Shown here piece after piece: positions 34,485 to 43,716 of a DNA stretch of 64,000 nucleotides. Each line of letters opens with the position of its first letter. Within the stretch, counting starts at the first letter, position 1. The DNA is from an uncultured Bacteroidales bacterium (GTDB lineage: Bacteria; Bacteroidota; Bacteroidia; Bacteroidales; F082), in NCBI GenBank assembly GCA_946405575.1, contig CAMJHP010000007.1, positions 18,031-82,030 of the forward strand. Direction: 5' to 3'. The notes under the pieces are model-generated. The model saw nothing but the letters and a program-made list of their open reading frames with translations. It was not told the DNA's origin and made no database searches. A program made the translations under genes and the position numbers.

Positions 34485-35315
34485 TTATTCACCCTTTTTC
34501 TCTTCCCAGTGTTCCCGTGTCTCCTCGAAATATTCATCCGCGCGGTGGTAGGCGGTCAGTGCTATGTCGGTGGCGGTTTCTGTGGCTTTTTGTTTGGCTT
34601 GGTCCAAGCCAGAATTGATTAGGCTAGCAAAGCTATCGTGATGTCCTTTAGTCAACCAAAGAAGCCCTCTGCTAATGAGCGAAAAACCGCGTTCGTCTTC
34701 GCCATAATCTGAATAGTCTTTAAAGTTGCTTTCGTTGTATTGGGCGAAGGCAAAGATGGCATTTGCACGATAGTCAATCAAGTCAAAGACGGGCTCTTCT
34801 GAGAACGATGTCGGGATTGTGATTTGTGTTTCCTTGGCTTCCACAGGCTGCAAACTCTCCAATAGGGTTATTGGGGTTCTAACGTCTTTTGGCTGTTTCG
34901 AGACTTCAGTTTGCGGCATTTTGAAACTGATTGTGCGAGGTGCCAGCGTAAGGCCTCCTTCTAAGGTGGTCAATTGCGAGGGAAGAATGGGCTTCAGTTC
35001 GGCAACGGGTTCTACTATGGGTAATGATTTCTGGGGCCACAATCCAATGGTGAGCAACAGCCCAGCGACAGCGGCAACCGAGGCGATTTTTACATATAGT
35101 GGGGTGACGATTGCTTTTTTCTTCAAGTTTTCCTTGTCGTCATAGACCAACGCAGGAGCCTCCAAATGAGGAAGTTTCTCGGTAAGTCCGTTCCAATCCA
35201 GGCCTTGTGCCTCAACGAACGCTTTCAGTTGCTTCGCCTCGTCGTGGCTAAGGTTGCCCTCCATATAATCCAGAAGGTAGGCCTCGTAGTTGTCGGTGTT
35301 GATATTTGATTTCAT
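34485..35315 (-). CDS. Single-pass membrane protein, probable anti-sigma factor
   Basis: The 276-residue protein has a short N-terminal cytosolic domain (YEAYLLDYMEGNLSHDEAKQLKAFV) of the kind seen in Bacteroidota anti-sigma factors. One membrane segment follows near residues 70-95 (YVKIASVAAVAGLLLTIGLW), then an exported, low-complexity C-terminal part with no known domain. Its ATG overlaps the stop of the sigma-factor gene in an ATGA arrangement (35312-35315), which implies translational coupling. It presumably binds and sequesters that sigma factor until an envelope signal arrives. It has no zinc HxxxCxxC motif. What it senses is unknown. Confidence 0.72.
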   Translation of the reverse strand: MKSNINTDNYEAYLLDYMEGNLSHDEAKQLKAFVEAQGLDWNGLTEKLPHLEAPALVYDDKENLKKKAIVTPLYVKIASVAAVAGLLLTIGLWPQKSLPIVEPVAELKPILPSQLTTLEGGLTLAPRTISFKMPQTEVSKQPKDVRTPITLLESLQPVEAKETQITIPTSFSEEPVFDLIDYRANAIFAFAQYNESNFKDYSDYGEDERGFSLISRGLLWLTKGHHDSFASLINSGLDQAKQKATETATDIALTAYHRADEYFEETREHWEEKKGE

Positions 35316-35812
35316 GGCTCGTCGTCGATGAGGTTATCGATGCTTTTCAGTTTGTTTTTCAGTGTGGTGCGAGCGCGAAAGATATTAACCTTTACTTGCG
35401 CCTCGCTCATCCCTGTGATGTCGCCGATTTCTTTGTAGCTGTAACCTTCATAGTCACGCAGTATGATAGCGCTACGTTGCATTTCGGGCAGAGAGGCCAC
35501 AACATTATGCAGAATATCGTTGACATCTGGGTAAGGGCTTTGCGTGGTTTTTGCCTCGGTGGACAAAGGCTCTTCCATGCTGGCAAAGTGTAGTTTGTGC
35601 CTGACTTCATCAATTATGGCGTGGTGCGCGGTGGTGAAGAGGTAGGATTTCGCCTTCGCAAAATCAATCGTCTTGACTCTTTCCCAAACGCGCGCAAAGC
35701 TTTCCTGCACCACATCCTCAGCCTGCTCGCGGTTGCGGAGGCTCGAGAACGCGAAGCGGAAAAGCCGGTCGGCATATTGCTCCACGCACTTGTTGTACTG
35801 ACTTCTGTCCAT
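35312..35812 (-). CDS. ECF-type RNA polymerase sigma factor
   Basis: A 166-residue sigma-70 family protein with only regions 2 and 4, so ECF type. Region 2 is YNKCVEQYADRLFRFAFSSLRNREQAEDVVQESFARVWERV...AKSYLFTTAHHAIID. Region 4 is LPEMQRSAIILRDYEGYSYKEIGDITGMSEAQVKVNIFRARTTLKNKL. ECF factors redirect polymerase to stress or envelope promoters. It is co-transcribed with the overlapping membrane anti-sigma gene. I start at ATG 35812 (MDRSQYNKC); the long frame to 35959 crosses the likely promoter. Its regulon cannot be read from the window. Confidence 0.92.
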   Translation of the reverse strand: MDRSQYNKCVEQYADRLFRFAFSSLRNREQAEDVVQESFARVWERVKTIDFAKAKSYLFTTAHHAIIDEVRHKLHFASMEEPLSTEAKTTQSPYPDVNDILHNVVASLPEMQRSAIILRDYEGYSYKEIGDITGMSEAQVKVNIFRARTTLKNKLKSIDNLIDDEP

Positions 35813-35823
35813 CTTTTCGAATG

Positions 35824-35851
35824 TAATACGAAAATTTGGCGAAAAAGTTAC
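35824..35851 (-). promoter_or_regulatory. Candidate autoregulated ECF promoter of the sigma gene
   Basis: On the minus strand GTAAC (plus 35847-35851) and CGTATTA (plus 35824-35830) are separated by exactly 16 bp. That spacing and base pattern are typical of ECF -35/-10 elements. The predicted transcript would begin only about 5 bp before the ATG at 35812. No TAnnTTTG element was found. Confidence 0.35.
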
Positions 35852-36054
35852 ACTATGATGATTGTTTTTTTCGACTATGGCCAATGACTCTTGGCCTATG
35901 TCTGCCTCAATGCGAAGGCGAGCCATAGGTATTAAGATTAATAAACCATTGGCAATCAATTAAGTAACTAGAAAAATCAATCTATCTTAATCACAACAGT
36001 TACTTAAACACGAATTACCTTGTATAAAGTATGGAATCAAGATTATCACATTTT

Positions 36055-37629
36055 TTAGAATTCCGAAGTGAAATGGAATTGGATATCAGGATATTTCTCC
36101 ATAGCCATCTGAAGGGCGTAAGGCGACTCCGCCAAGAAGACATCTCTCCCCTCTTTATCCTCTGCGAGGTTTAAGCCCTTACGCATCTTGAAATCTGCAA
36201 GTTGTGCTTCATTTTCGCTAGTTATCCAAGCGGTTTTATAGAGTGAAATAGGCTCATAACGACAAGAGGCATTATACTCATGCAGAAGTCGATATTGGAT
36301 TACTTCAAACTGCAATTCACCCACAGTACCAATGATTTTACGTCCCGTCATCTTACCAGTGAAGAGCTGAGCCACACCTTCATCGGTCAACTGCTCCAAG
36401 CCCTTGTTCAACTGTTTCGACTTCATTGGATCAGCATTCTCCACATAGCGGAACTGCTCAGGCGAGAAACTTGGTATTCCTTTATAATTAAGGATTTCTC
36501 CTTCAGTCAAAGTGTCTCCGATTTTGAAGTTGCCAGCATCGTAAAGACCCACAATATCACCCGGATAAGCCTCATCAAGGACAGACTTTTTCTGTGCCAT
36601 GAAGGCGGTAGGATTGGAAAACTTCAGCTCGCGACGTTGACGCACATGAAAGTAGTTCTTATTGCGCTCAAAGCGTCCTGACACAACACGCACAAAAGCA
36701 ATTCTGTCGCGGTGGTTGGGATCCATATTGGCGTGTATCTTGAACACAAAACCTGTAAACTTCTCCTCTGTCGGCTCAATATGTCGTTCCACTGTGTCAC
36801 GACCAATGGGTGTAGGCGCAATTTCTATGAAACAGTCCAGCAGCTCCTTCACGCCAAAGTTGTTTAATGCCGATCCAAAGAACACGGGGCAAAGGTCACC
36901 TTTCAAATATGCCTCACGTGAAAATTTGTCGTAAACACATTGTACAAGCTCAGTTTCGTTACGCAAAGTCTCAGCATCCTCGCCTATCACTTTATCCAAG
37001 TCAGGATTGTCCAGACGATCGAAAGCAATGCCTTCGGTAATGTGCTGCTTGTCAGAATTGAAAAGATAGAGACTCTTGTCGTAAATACTGTACACACCCT
37101 TAAACTTCGGGCCCATATTGATTGGCCAACTTAACGGAGTGAGACGTATGTTGAGTTTCTGTTCAATCTCGTCCAATAACTCAAAAGCATCCTTACCAGG
37201 GCGGTCCATTTTGTTGATGAAAACAATAATAGGAGTATTCCTCATACGACATACCTCAACCAATTTCTCAGTCTGCGACTCAACACCTTTGGCAGCATCG
37301 ATGACCACAATCACGCTATCAACTGCACTCAGGGTACGGAAGGTATCCTCAGCAAAGTCCTTGTGTCCAGGTGTGTCTAATATATTGATTTTTATATTCT
37401 TATAATCAAATCCCATAACAGAGGTTGCCACCGAAATACCCCTCTGCCTTTCAATTTCCATCCAGTCAGAAGTAGCAGTCTTCTTGATTTTGTTCGACTT
37501 CACGGCACCTGCCACCTGAATGGCACCACCATATAGTAGCAGTTTTTCAGTCAAAGTAGTTTTACCCGCATCTGGGTGGCTGACAATGGCGAAGGTGCGT
37601 CGCCTGTTGATTTCATCTATGAATGACAT
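36055..37629 (-). CDS. prfC: Peptide chain release factor 3
   Basis: RF3 is the GTPase that recycles RF1/RF2 from the ribosome after peptide release. The 524-residue product has normal length: G1 [16 protein letters not shown], the insert [19 protein letters not shown]3 [14 protein letters not shown]4 [10 protein letters not shown], and the domain II/III segment ending in [25 protein letters not shown]. It has an ATG start at 37629. Upstream is tRNA-Asp, which has its own terminator; no clear TAnnTTTG was seen before prfC. Together with lepA and infB it makes three translational GTPases in the window. Confidence 0.97.
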   Translation of the reverse strand: MSFIDEINRRRTFAIVSHPDAGKTTLTEKLLLYGGAIQVAGAVKSNKIKKTATSDWMEIERQRGISVATSVMGFDYKNIKINILDTPGHKDFAEDTFRTLSAVDSVIVVIDAAKGVESQTEKLVEVCRMRNTPIIVFINKMDRPGKDAFELLDEIEQKLNIRLTPLSWPINMGPKFKGVYSIYDKSLYLFNSDKQHITEGIAFDRLDNPDLDKVIGEDAETLRNETELVQCVYDKFSREAYLKGDLCPVFFGSALNNFGVKELLDCFIEIAPTPIGRDTVERHIEPTEEKFTGFVFKIHANMDPNHRDRIAFVRVVSGRFERNKNYFHVRQRRELKFSNPTAFMAQKKSVLDEAYPGDIVGLYDAGNFKIGDTLTEGEILNYKGIPSFSPEQFRYVENADPMKSKQLNKGLEQLTDEGVAQLFTGKMTGRKIIGTVGELQFEVIQYRLLHEYNASCRYEPISLYKTAWITSENEAQLADFKMRKGLNLAEDKEGRDVFLAESPYALQMAMEKYPDIQFHFTSEF

Positions 37630-37663
37630 ATAACTAAGGTTTCGATAAAGTGCTTAAAAAGCA

Positions 37664-37690
37664 AAAGCGCAGGTCTTTTGGACTTGCGCT
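37664..37690 (-). terminator. Terminator of tRNA-Asp
   Basis: An imperfect ~10-bp inverted repeat (AGCGCAGGTC against GACTTGCGCT, with T4 in the loop on the plus strand) is followed on the minus strand by T-rich sequence. Confidence 0.5.
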
Positions 37691-37694
37691 CTTG

Positions 37695-37769
37695 CGGTCC
37701 GGACGAGACTCGAACTCGCGACCTCCTGCGTGACAGGCAGGCATTCTAACCAAGCTGAACTACCGGACC
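37695..37769 (-). tRNA. tRNA-Asp (anticodon GUC)
   Basis: The minus strand gives a clear cloverleaf: acceptor GGTCCGG/CCGGACC, D-arm TAGTTCAGCTTGGTTAGAAT, anticodon stem CCTGC/GCAGG with loop CTGTCAC (anticodon GTC), and a T arm with GTTCGAGTC. The discriminator G is at 37695. CCA is not encoded. Confidence 0.95.
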
Positions 37770-37807
37770 AGCCTGAAAAAGAACTCTATTGCTTTGCTTT
37801 GCGGTTG

Positions 37808-37815
37808 CAAAAATA
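37808..37815 (-). promoter_or_regulatory. -7 element of tRNA-Asp
   Basis: The minus strand reads TATTTTTG, 39 bp upstream of the tRNA 5' end. Confidence 0.5.
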
Positions 37816-37911
37816 CAACCTTTTCCGAAACTGACAATGCTTTTTTGAGTTTTTTTTGCATTATTTTCTATTATATATCATATATATCTGATTTACAATA
37901 ATATAAATAAT

Positions 37912-40032
37912 CTACTTGAAAGCATATCCAACTTCAAAAGCCCCCTCCCCTACTGAATAATATGGCATACCCAAAGTCTGTGCCTGACTCACCCACTTCT
38001 CAGCCAAATAGTGAGGAACTGATCCGTCAACAATAAGCATCTTGGCATCATAACAATTCACAATTGATTGAACATCTGGATTTTGGACTCCATACACCAA
38101 GAGATAATCTACGGGCAAACGAAAATTGAGGCTTTCTTTTATTTGGAGTGAATCATCCCAAAACGCCAACAACTTTCCGTCAAAAGAGACCAAATTGCTT
38201 TTCTTGGAAAGATAACTATTTGTAAAATCCTCGTCAAAACTAAGCATCTGGGGCTGTGAAGACAGGTGTCTTTTGCTCCAAACACCTTTCAAACTATAAT
38301 CAACGGTAGAAGCATCTGACATCAAAGTTGAATCCGCCAAAAGAAGATGTTCCCTGCCCCACACGAAATCGATGGCAGTATGTTTACGAAGGCTAAATAC
38401 TGTCATACCTTGCTGATTCTCTGAGCTATAAATCCGAACCGTAACCGAAACCATCATAAGCATTAAAACAGACAACATAATGATGAACAAGCGACGCTTC
38501 AGTAGAATGAACATCATCAATAACAGCAATAATGCAACCAACAACAAAGCAAATTCCACATCACTGATATACAGCCCCTTAATAATTGAATATGGAATAC
38601 TCTCAATTTTTGCAACCACCCAATTCATCAAATACACAGCTCCCCACACTAGATAACCGACCAATGCACTGAGATATGGAATCCACGACACCAGCAGCAA
38701 GACCATACCACTGATGACAACGATGAACGAAATAGGAGTCATAAACAGATTGCTGAGAACAAAATAAGTAGAAAATTGATTGAAATATAACAGCGTAAAG
38801 GGAATTGTCGCTACTTGTGCCGCAAGGGCGACAGTAGTGATTCCCCATATCCTATCGAGCAGTTTGTTTTTAATGACAAGCCAACTGTAAAACGGCTTTT
38901 GGAGCACCACTATTCCAATGACTGCAGAATAAGACAACAAGAACCCTATCTCGAACAAATTATTTGGATTGACGCAAAGGAGAATAAATGCTGAAGCCGC
39001 TATAGAATTGATGATGAATCCCTTGCGACGAAACAATTCACCGATGATGACGAACGAGATCATCAATGCGGAACGCAATATGGATGGCGACAATCCAGCA
39101 ATAAGGGCATAAAACCAAATCACAGCCAACAACAACGCCTGCTTCAACGCCTTTTGCCATTTCTTCTGATTGAGGAATCCCAATAAAAGGGAGGCCAACA
39201 GATAAATGATGCCGACATGCATACCCGACACGCAAAGGATGTGCATTGAACCTGCTGCCACATAATTTTTTCGCACCTCGTCAGCGAGATTGTCATCGTA
39301 TCCCAACAATATAGCGGCAGCCACACCAAATTCATTATCACTCAGGCCACTGCGTTGCAACGAAGTCAACAAAACATCACGAAACCAATAAGAAAAAGCA
39401 TAAAGCAGAGTTGCATCGTTAGTCTGCAAATCCAGCCAGTCTTCATCTTTTAGATAGACTTGTCCTGTAATACCTTTTCGCGCAAGATACGCACAATAGT
39501 CAAACTCCTCTGGATTCATCGGAGGGGCCACCTCACGAATGGGAGCAGGAACGGCAATCAAGTCCCCATATCGCAAAGAAAAAGAAGTATCAGACTTGGC
39601 AAAATATGCCATTATCTTGCCAGAAACAGGACGGGAAGGCAAAGTGTCACAAAACTGGTACTCCAATTCCAGCACTGTCCTTATGGAGTTGGGACGCTCT
39701 GTTGGATAATCATAAACCCGTGCCACATAATAGCGCGCATCTGCCTCGAAATTGCGAAAATAGGCTCTTTGCGCCTCTGCCTTATGCACTTGAGTCAACG
39801 AATAACCCGACATAAACAGATAGCAAGCCATAACAACGCCAAAAAGCCAGTAATGCCGCTGATGCTTCAACATTAACGAAGTCATCACCGATACGGCAAG
39901 CAAAGCCAAAGCGACAGCAATTAAAGTTGTTTGCGAAGGATGAAAGGAAGAAACAAAAAAGCTGACCCAAATGCCAATGGCAAAAGGAATCAGCATCCTA
40001 ACAAAAGGGTATTTGCTCCAATCAGTCATCAA
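37912..40032 (-). CDS. comEC: ComEC/Rec2-family competence membrane channel
   Basis: ComEC carries transforming single-stranded DNA across the inner membrane. The 706-residue product has an N-terminal DUF4131 region (ARYYVARVYDYPTER, GDLIAVPAPIREV) and the polytopic Competence domain (GVAAAILLGYDDNLADEVRKNYVAAGSMHILCVSGMHVGIIYLLASLLLGF). It ends in a short soluble part and lacks the metallo-beta-lactamase domain of the Bacillus protein. That is common in Bacteroidota. It follows lpxB by 25 bp in the same operon. With dprA at the left edge it suggests natural transformation is possible, though no pilus or ComEA gene is in view. Confidence 0.9.
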   Translation of the reverse strand: MMTDWSKYPFVRMLIPFAIGIWVSFFVSSFHPSQTTLIAVALALLAVSVMTSLMLKHQRHYWLFGVVMACYLFMSGYSLTQVHKAEAQRAYFRNFEADARYYVARVYDYPTERPNSIRTVLELEYQFCDTLPSRPVSGKIMAYFAKSDTSFSLRYGDLIAVPAPIREVAPPMNPEEFDYCAYLARKGITGQVYLKDEDWLDLQTNDATLLYAFSYWFRDVLLTSLQRSGLSDNEFGVAAAILLGYDDNLADEVRKNYVAAGSMHILCVSGMHVGIIYLLASLLLGFLNQKKWQKALKQALLLAVIWFYALIAGLSPSILRSALMISFVIIGELFRRKGFIINSIAASAFILLCVNPNNLFEIGFLLSYSAVIGIVVLQKPFYSWLVIKNKLLDRIWGITTVALAAQVATIPFTLLYFNQFSTYFVLSNLFMTPISFIVVISGMVLLLVSWIPYLSALVGYLVWGAVYLMNWVVAKIESIPYSIIKGLYISDVEFALLLVALLLLLMMFILLKRRLFIIMLSVLMLMMVSVTVRIYSSENQQGMTVFSLRKHTAIDFVWGREHLLLADSTLMSDASTVDYSLKGVWSKRHLSSQPQMLSFDEDFTNSYLSKKSNLVSFDGKLLAFWDDSLQIKESLNFRLPVDYLLVYGVQNPDVQSIVNCYDAKMLIVDGSVPHYLAEKWVSQAQTLGMPYYSVGEGAFEVGYAFK

Positions 40033-40057
40033 TTCACATTGGATTTGACGGTTCTAT

Positions 40058-41185
40058 CTACGTTCTTCTTACACTCAGAGACTCACAAATTATACCGGCA
40101 GCCTTTTCCGACGCCCCCACATTGCCGAGTCGGTCCTTCAATTCCTCATAATCTTCAAGCAGCTGACGCTGACGCTTGCCATTGTGGAGAAGTTGATCCA
40201 ATTCCTTGACCAAATTATCCTCATTCAAATCGCCTTGAACCAACTCCTTGACCACTTCCTTATCCATAATAAGGTTCACCAAAGATATATACTTCACCTT
40301 AATCATCCATTTGGCAAGGCGGTAAGAGAAGCCTGTGGCTTTATAACACACCACCTCGGGTATAGATAACAAAGCGGTCTCAAGTGTGGCAGTACCAGAT
40401 GTGACCAGTGCCGCACTGGAATTCTGCAACAATTCATAAGTCTGATTCTCAACAAAAAAGACATCAGACCGTCCCATAATATCTTTATACAAAGATTTCT
40501 CCAGAGAAGAAACACCTGCAACTACAAACTGATAATCAGGGAAATGCGAAGCAACCTTAATCATCACCGGAAGTGTGCGCTTCACTTCTTGACGACGACT
40601 TCCCGGTAATAAGGCAATAATTTCGCGTCTTTCACCAAGGCTATGGCGACGTAAGAAAATCGAGCGGTTGCCAGTTCCCACCTTGGCCAATTCATCGAGC
40701 AAAGGATTGCCGACAAAGGTCACATCCACACCGTAACGTTTATAGAACTCTTCCTCAAACGGCAAGATGACGAGCATCTTATCCACCGACTTCCGGATTC
40801 TATGTACACGGCTGCGTTTCCAGGCCCACACTTGAGGTGAGATATAATAAAACACCTTGAAACCCTTTTCGTGAGCAAAATCGGCGATACGGAGGTTAAA
40901 GCCAGGATAATCCACCAAAATCACAGCATCAGGATGATAATCAACAATATCCTTTTTGCATTGGGCAATATTGCTTAATACTTTTCTCAAATTGACAGCC
41001 ACCTCCACAAAGCCCATATAGGCCATCGTGCGATAATGCTTCAACAACTCCACACCTTGGGCCTTCATCAAATCGCCACCGCAGCCCCGAAACGCAGCCT
41101 TTTTGTCCTTTTTCTTGATTTCGGCCACAAGATTAGAGGCATGTAAGTCGCCTGAAGCTTCACCTGCTATGATATAATATTTCAT
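40058..41185 (-). CDS. lpxB: Lipid-A-disaccharide synthase
   Basis: LpxB (GT19) joins UDP-diacylglucosamine and lipid X to give the lipid A disaccharide, at the inner-membrane surface. The 375-residue product has IIAGEASGDLHASNLVAEIKK at the N-terminus, MGFVEV, DYPGFNLRIADFAHEKG, YYISPQVWAWKRSRVHRIRKSVDKMLVILPFEEEFYKRYG, GNPLLDEL, LLPGSRRQEV and VTSGTATLETAL. I start at ATG 41185 (MKYYIIAG); the longer frame to 41230 runs into the small upstream gene. It is in an operon with surE, a small membrane-protein gene, and comEC. Confidence 0.96.
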   Translation of the reverse strand: MKYYIIAGEASGDLHASNLVAEIKKKDKKAAFRGCGGDLMKAQGVELLKHYRTMAYMGFVEVAVNLRKVLSNIAQCKKDIVDYHPDAVILVDYPGFNLRIADFAHEKGFKVFYYISPQVWAWKRSRVHRIRKSVDKMLVILPFEEEFYKRYGVDVTFVGNPLLDELAKVGTGNRSIFLRRHSLGERREIIALLPGSRRQEVKRTLPVMIKVASHFPDYQFVVAGVSSLEKSLYKDIMGRSDVFFVENQTYELLQNSSAALVTSGTATLETALLSIPEVVCYKATGFSYRLAKWMIKVKYISLVNLIMDKEVVKELVQGDLNEDNLVKELDQLLHNGKRQRQLLEDYEELKDRLGNVGASEKAAGIICESLSVRRT

Positions 41186-41189
41186 AAGG

Positions 41190-41441
41190 TCACACTTTAT
41201 AAATGAAAAACACAAGCAGCATCCCCACAACCGTGACTAACAGAATGCCCTTGCCAACCCGCTCATAATTCCATCTCACCAGAGCCATCCTGAAGAGCAC
41301 AATGCCAGGAATGAAAGCCAACAGATATGGTGCACGACCATACAGCTCACCCCAAGGGATGAGGTTCAACAAAAAGAAAAACAGCCCAAAACTAACAGCA
41401 CCTGCCAACAGTCCAAGCCAAAAGTTATCCTTGATTTTCAT
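41190..41441 (-). CDS. Small hydrophobic membrane protein
   Basis: This 83-residue protein has about three hydrophobic segments (FWLGLLAGAVSFGLFFFLLNLI, APYLLAFIPGIVLFRMALVRW, KGILLVTVVGMLLVFFIYKV) and no other motif. It lies 2 bp after surE and 4 bp before lpxB, so it is clearly co-transcribed with them. Small hydrophobic ORFs in this position recur in Bacteroidales operons, but I do not recognise a named family. A structural or accessory envelope role is only a guess. Confidence 0.75.
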   Translation of the reverse strand: MKIKDNFWLGLLAGAVSFGLFFFLLNLIPWGELYGRAPYLLAFIPGIVLFRMALVRWNYERVGKGILLVTVVGMLLVFFIYKV

Positions 41442-41443
41442 AA

Positions 41444-42223
41444 TTATATGCTTAATGATTCGTAATTCTTAAAAGGTTCGATATAACGGTGAGCTGTCCA
41501 GTCAAAGCAAGTGGGCACTATTGAAGCGTAGTTATGCTGCAAGGCCCAAAGGTCAGTATCGGGCGCAATGTCGTCGCTTTCGAAAGTGCCTTCCAAATCG
41601 TAGTACTGCTGTCCGTTTTCGTCAAACTGTTCCTTGAAATACTCAACCCAACGACAAGCAGCTTGCCGGCACACCTTGATGCCTTTCATAAGCTCGTCAC
41701 CGCGTTTAGGGAAGTTCACATTCAGACAAACACCATTAGGCAAGCCCTCATTCAGCACCCTCTTCGTGATTTCAAGGATGGCAGTGTCGAGATGATCGAA
41801 ATCTGCATCTGGGTCAAGGCTGAAGAGGCTGTAACCAATGGCCGTCAAGCCATTCATACAGGCCTCAATGACAGCACCAATAGTCCCCGAATAGACCACT
41901 GTCGTGGCAGCATTCATCCCATGGTTGATGCCAGAGACCACCAAATCAGGCTTTTGCGCCATTAGTTTCTGATAACCCAATTTCACACAATCGACTGGTG
42001 TGCCATTGCAACGATATTCCTTGAAGCCTTCTTCCTCTTGTACGAGCCGAACATAAATCTTTTCACGAATCGTGCAGGAATGACTTTTGGCTGACATCAC
42101 CTCATCGGTGGAAATCAGCACCACATCGCCGAGCGTACGCATCAGCGTAACCAGCTTGCGCAAGCCTTTGGCGGCATAGCCGTCGTCGTTGGTAATCAAT
42201 ATTTGGGGACGCTTTTCGTTCAT
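41444..42223 (-). CDS. surE: 5'/3'-nucleotidase SurE
   Basis: SurE is a metal-dependent phosphatase acting on nucleoside monophosphates and short polyphosphates. The 259-residue product has the N-terminal ILITNDDGYAAKGL metal-binding motif. STDEVMSAKSHSCT, PVDCVKLG and LVVSGINHGMNAATTVVYSGTIGAVIEACMNGLTAIGYSL follow. A -7 element lies 18 bp upstream (42241-42248). It is the first gene of the surE / small membrane protein / lpxB / comEC run. Confidence 0.96.
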   Translation of the reverse strand: MNEKRPQILITNDDGYAAKGLRKLVTLMRTLGDVVLISTDEVMSAKSHSCTIREKIYVRLVQEEEGFKEYRCNGTPVDCVKLGYQKLMAQKPDLVVSGINHGMNAATTVVYSGTIGAVIEACMNGLTAIGYSLFSLDPDADFDHLDTAILEITKRVLNEGLPNGVCLNVNFPKRGDELMKGIKVCRQAACRWVEYFKEQFDENGQQYYDLEGTFESDDIAPDTDLWALQHNYASIVPTCFDWTAHRYIEPFKNYESLSI

Positions 42224-42240
42224 TTTACAGCATTATGCCG

Positions 42241-42248
42241 CAAAATTA
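42241..42248 (-). promoter_or_regulatory. -7 element of the surE operon
   Basis: The minus strand reads TAATTTTG, matching TAnnTTTG. Confidence 0.5.
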
Positions 42249-42279
42249 GGAAAAAAACTCACATCTATTACAATGGTTT

Positions 42280-42434
42280 TGCCTTACGGCAAGAAATCCA
42301 TATTTTTTGGGAAGATTTCCTAACGGCAAGAAATCCGTCAAAAATCAATTTGAAAAATCTAACAAATGAGAAATCAAGGATTTTTGAACGATTTTTTTCA
42401 TTATTTGAAAGATTTCTTTGCGAAGCAAATCCCA
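42280..42434. repeat. Dispersed AT-rich repeat, copy 2
   Basis: This surE-maf gap shares several blocks with 1440-1580 in opposite orientation, including CAAGAAATCCGTCAAAAATC (from about 42327) and TTTGCGAAGCAAATCCC at its right end. It also holds a local direct repeat, ACGGCAAGAAATCC, twice about 40 bp apart (near 42284 and 42323). No gene is present. Confidence 0.5.
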
Positions 42435-43016
42435 TTAAAACCCTTTCAAGCATTGGAAAAGTTTTCGCGTTGGCAGACCCATCACGTTATAGAACGAACC
42501 TTCAAGTCCGCTGATGCCGACATAGCCAATCCACTCTTGGATGCCGTAGGCACCCGCCTTGTCGTAAGGTTTGCAATGCTCAATGTAATAATCGATTTCG
42601 TCAGCATCTAATTGGGCGAAAGTCACATTGGAACGAACAGCAAACGACTCTGTCTTTTCCGCCGAGCGCACCGTCACACCCGTCACCACATGATGCGTCT
42701 TGCCTGAAAGCAATTGCAACATACGGGCAGCGTCGTCCCTATCCTTCGGCTTGCCCAAAATCTCTCCATCGCAAATGACGATTGTATCCGATGTAATCAA
42801 CAGATAATCAGAGGGCAACTCATTATCAGCAAACGCCAATGACTTTTGCAGGCTCAAGAATTTAGGCACTTCATCCAAAGGCAAATCTGCAGGATAGTTT
42901 TCAGGCGTTTCCTTGGTCATAATCTCGAAGTCCACGCCCATTCCGCGCAGCAGTTCCTGCCGCCGCGGGGATTTGGAGGCGAGGATTACGCAATATTGTT
43001 TAAGATTGGAAAGCAT
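42435..43016 (-). CDS. maf: Maf-like nucleotide pyrophosphatase
   Basis: Maf proteins hydrolyse dTTP, UTP or modified nucleotides to monophosphates, a house-cleaning role. The 193-residue product has the signature VILASKSPRRQELLRGMG, then ITSDTIVICDGEILGKPKDRDDAARMLQLLSGKTHHVVTGV, IDYYIEHCKPYDKAGAYGIQEW and YNVMGLPTRKL. I start at ATG 43016 (MLSNLKQYC); the frame to 43058 would overlap the end of higA. The two are only 25 bp apart, so higA transcription may read into maf. Confidence 0.95.
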   Translation of the reverse strand: MLSNLKQYCVILASKSPRRQELLRGMGVDFEIMTKETPENYPADLPLDEVPKFLSLQKSLAFADNELPSDYLLITSDTIVICDGEILGKPKDRDDAARMLQLLSGKTHHVVTGVTVRSAEKTESFAVRSNVTFAQLDADEIDYYIEHCKPYDKAGAYGIQEWIGYVGISGLEGSFYNVMGLPTRKLFQCLKGF

Positions 43017-43041
43017 ACTAAAAAGAAAAGATATGAATAAT

Positions 43042-43365
43042 TCAAAACGCTGCTGCAATCTTCCGAATAGACTTCAGCCTACTGACAAAACTCTGATTAC
43101 GCTTCGCAGTAATCACATCATAGCGAGTCTGCATAGCTAGAAGCGGCTCGGCATCAATGTCAAGGGCTGCACTGATAAGCAAAGCAAGTTCGGTATTCAA
43201 TGTACGTTTGCCGTTAAGTACCTCATTCAATTGCGTATAAGAAACACCTATCTGAGATGCCAACGCCCTTTGGGAAATGCCACGGTATTCTATCTCTTCC
43301 TTAATGATTTCACCCGGATGTGTCGGTTCAAAAGGTTCCATCTTGTTTGCTTCCATTGCTTTCAT
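43042..43365 (-). CDS. higA: HigA-type antitoxin
   Basis: This 107-residue HTH protein carries a HigA signature: FEPTHPGEIIKEEIEYRGISQRALASQIGVSYTQLNEVLNGKRTLNTELALLISAALDI. HigA neutralises the HigB mRNA interferase and represses the operon. The upstream gene, transcribed first, is a HigB toxin with an in-frame stop, so HigA may now be an antitoxin without a toxin. A perfect palindrome at 43742-43757 is the likely operator. The gap to higB is 10 bp, the normal higBA order for a toxin-first operon. Confidence 0.9.
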   Translation of the reverse strand: MKAMEANKMEPFEPTHPGEIIKEEIEYRGISQRALASQIGVSYTQLNEVLNGKRTLNTELALLISAALDIDAEPLLAMQTRYDVITAKRNQSFVSRLKSIRKIAAAF

Positions 43366-43375
43366 AATCTTGTAT

Positions 43376-43696
43376 TTATTGATAATGGTTACTTAATTTC
43401 ATAATATTGCAAATTGTTGCGATTACTTCATTGTCTTGCTTTATCTCCTCAAACTCAATTCGATATTGGTCGTATACCCTTATCGAAGACAATCCGGCTT
43501 TATCACCAACCAATTTCTCATAGCGCAACGAGTTATACTTGGATAATGACAACACATTAGGGGTATCTATCATCAAATCTACCACACTCTTATATTATTT
43601 CTTGACTACTTGCGGCTGATAACTGTGTTTCTTATCACCACTATCGCCTTTTTCGTACAAATTGCCAAGATACTCTTTGTCAAACAAAACTTTCAT
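43376..43696 (-). pseudogene. higB: HigB-type toxin interrupted by an in-frame stop
   Basis: From ATG 43696 the frame reads MKVLFDKEYLGNLYEKGDSG, DKKHSYQPQVVKK, then TAA (codon 34, plus 43595-43597). It continues in the same frame YKSVVDLMIDTPNVLSL and SSIRVYDQYRIEFEEIKQDN to ICNIMKLSNHYQ. The two halves together make a normal-length HigB (RelE-fold mRNA interferase); the segments around the stop join naturally as VVKK-YKSVVDL. A three-base slip in the TAATATAAG stretch would explain it. A GTG at 43585 could restart translation but would lack the N-terminal third of the fold. The toxin is therefore probably inactive. Confidence 0.75.
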
Positions 43697-43716
43697 TCAA
43701 AGTTGATTTGATGCTG

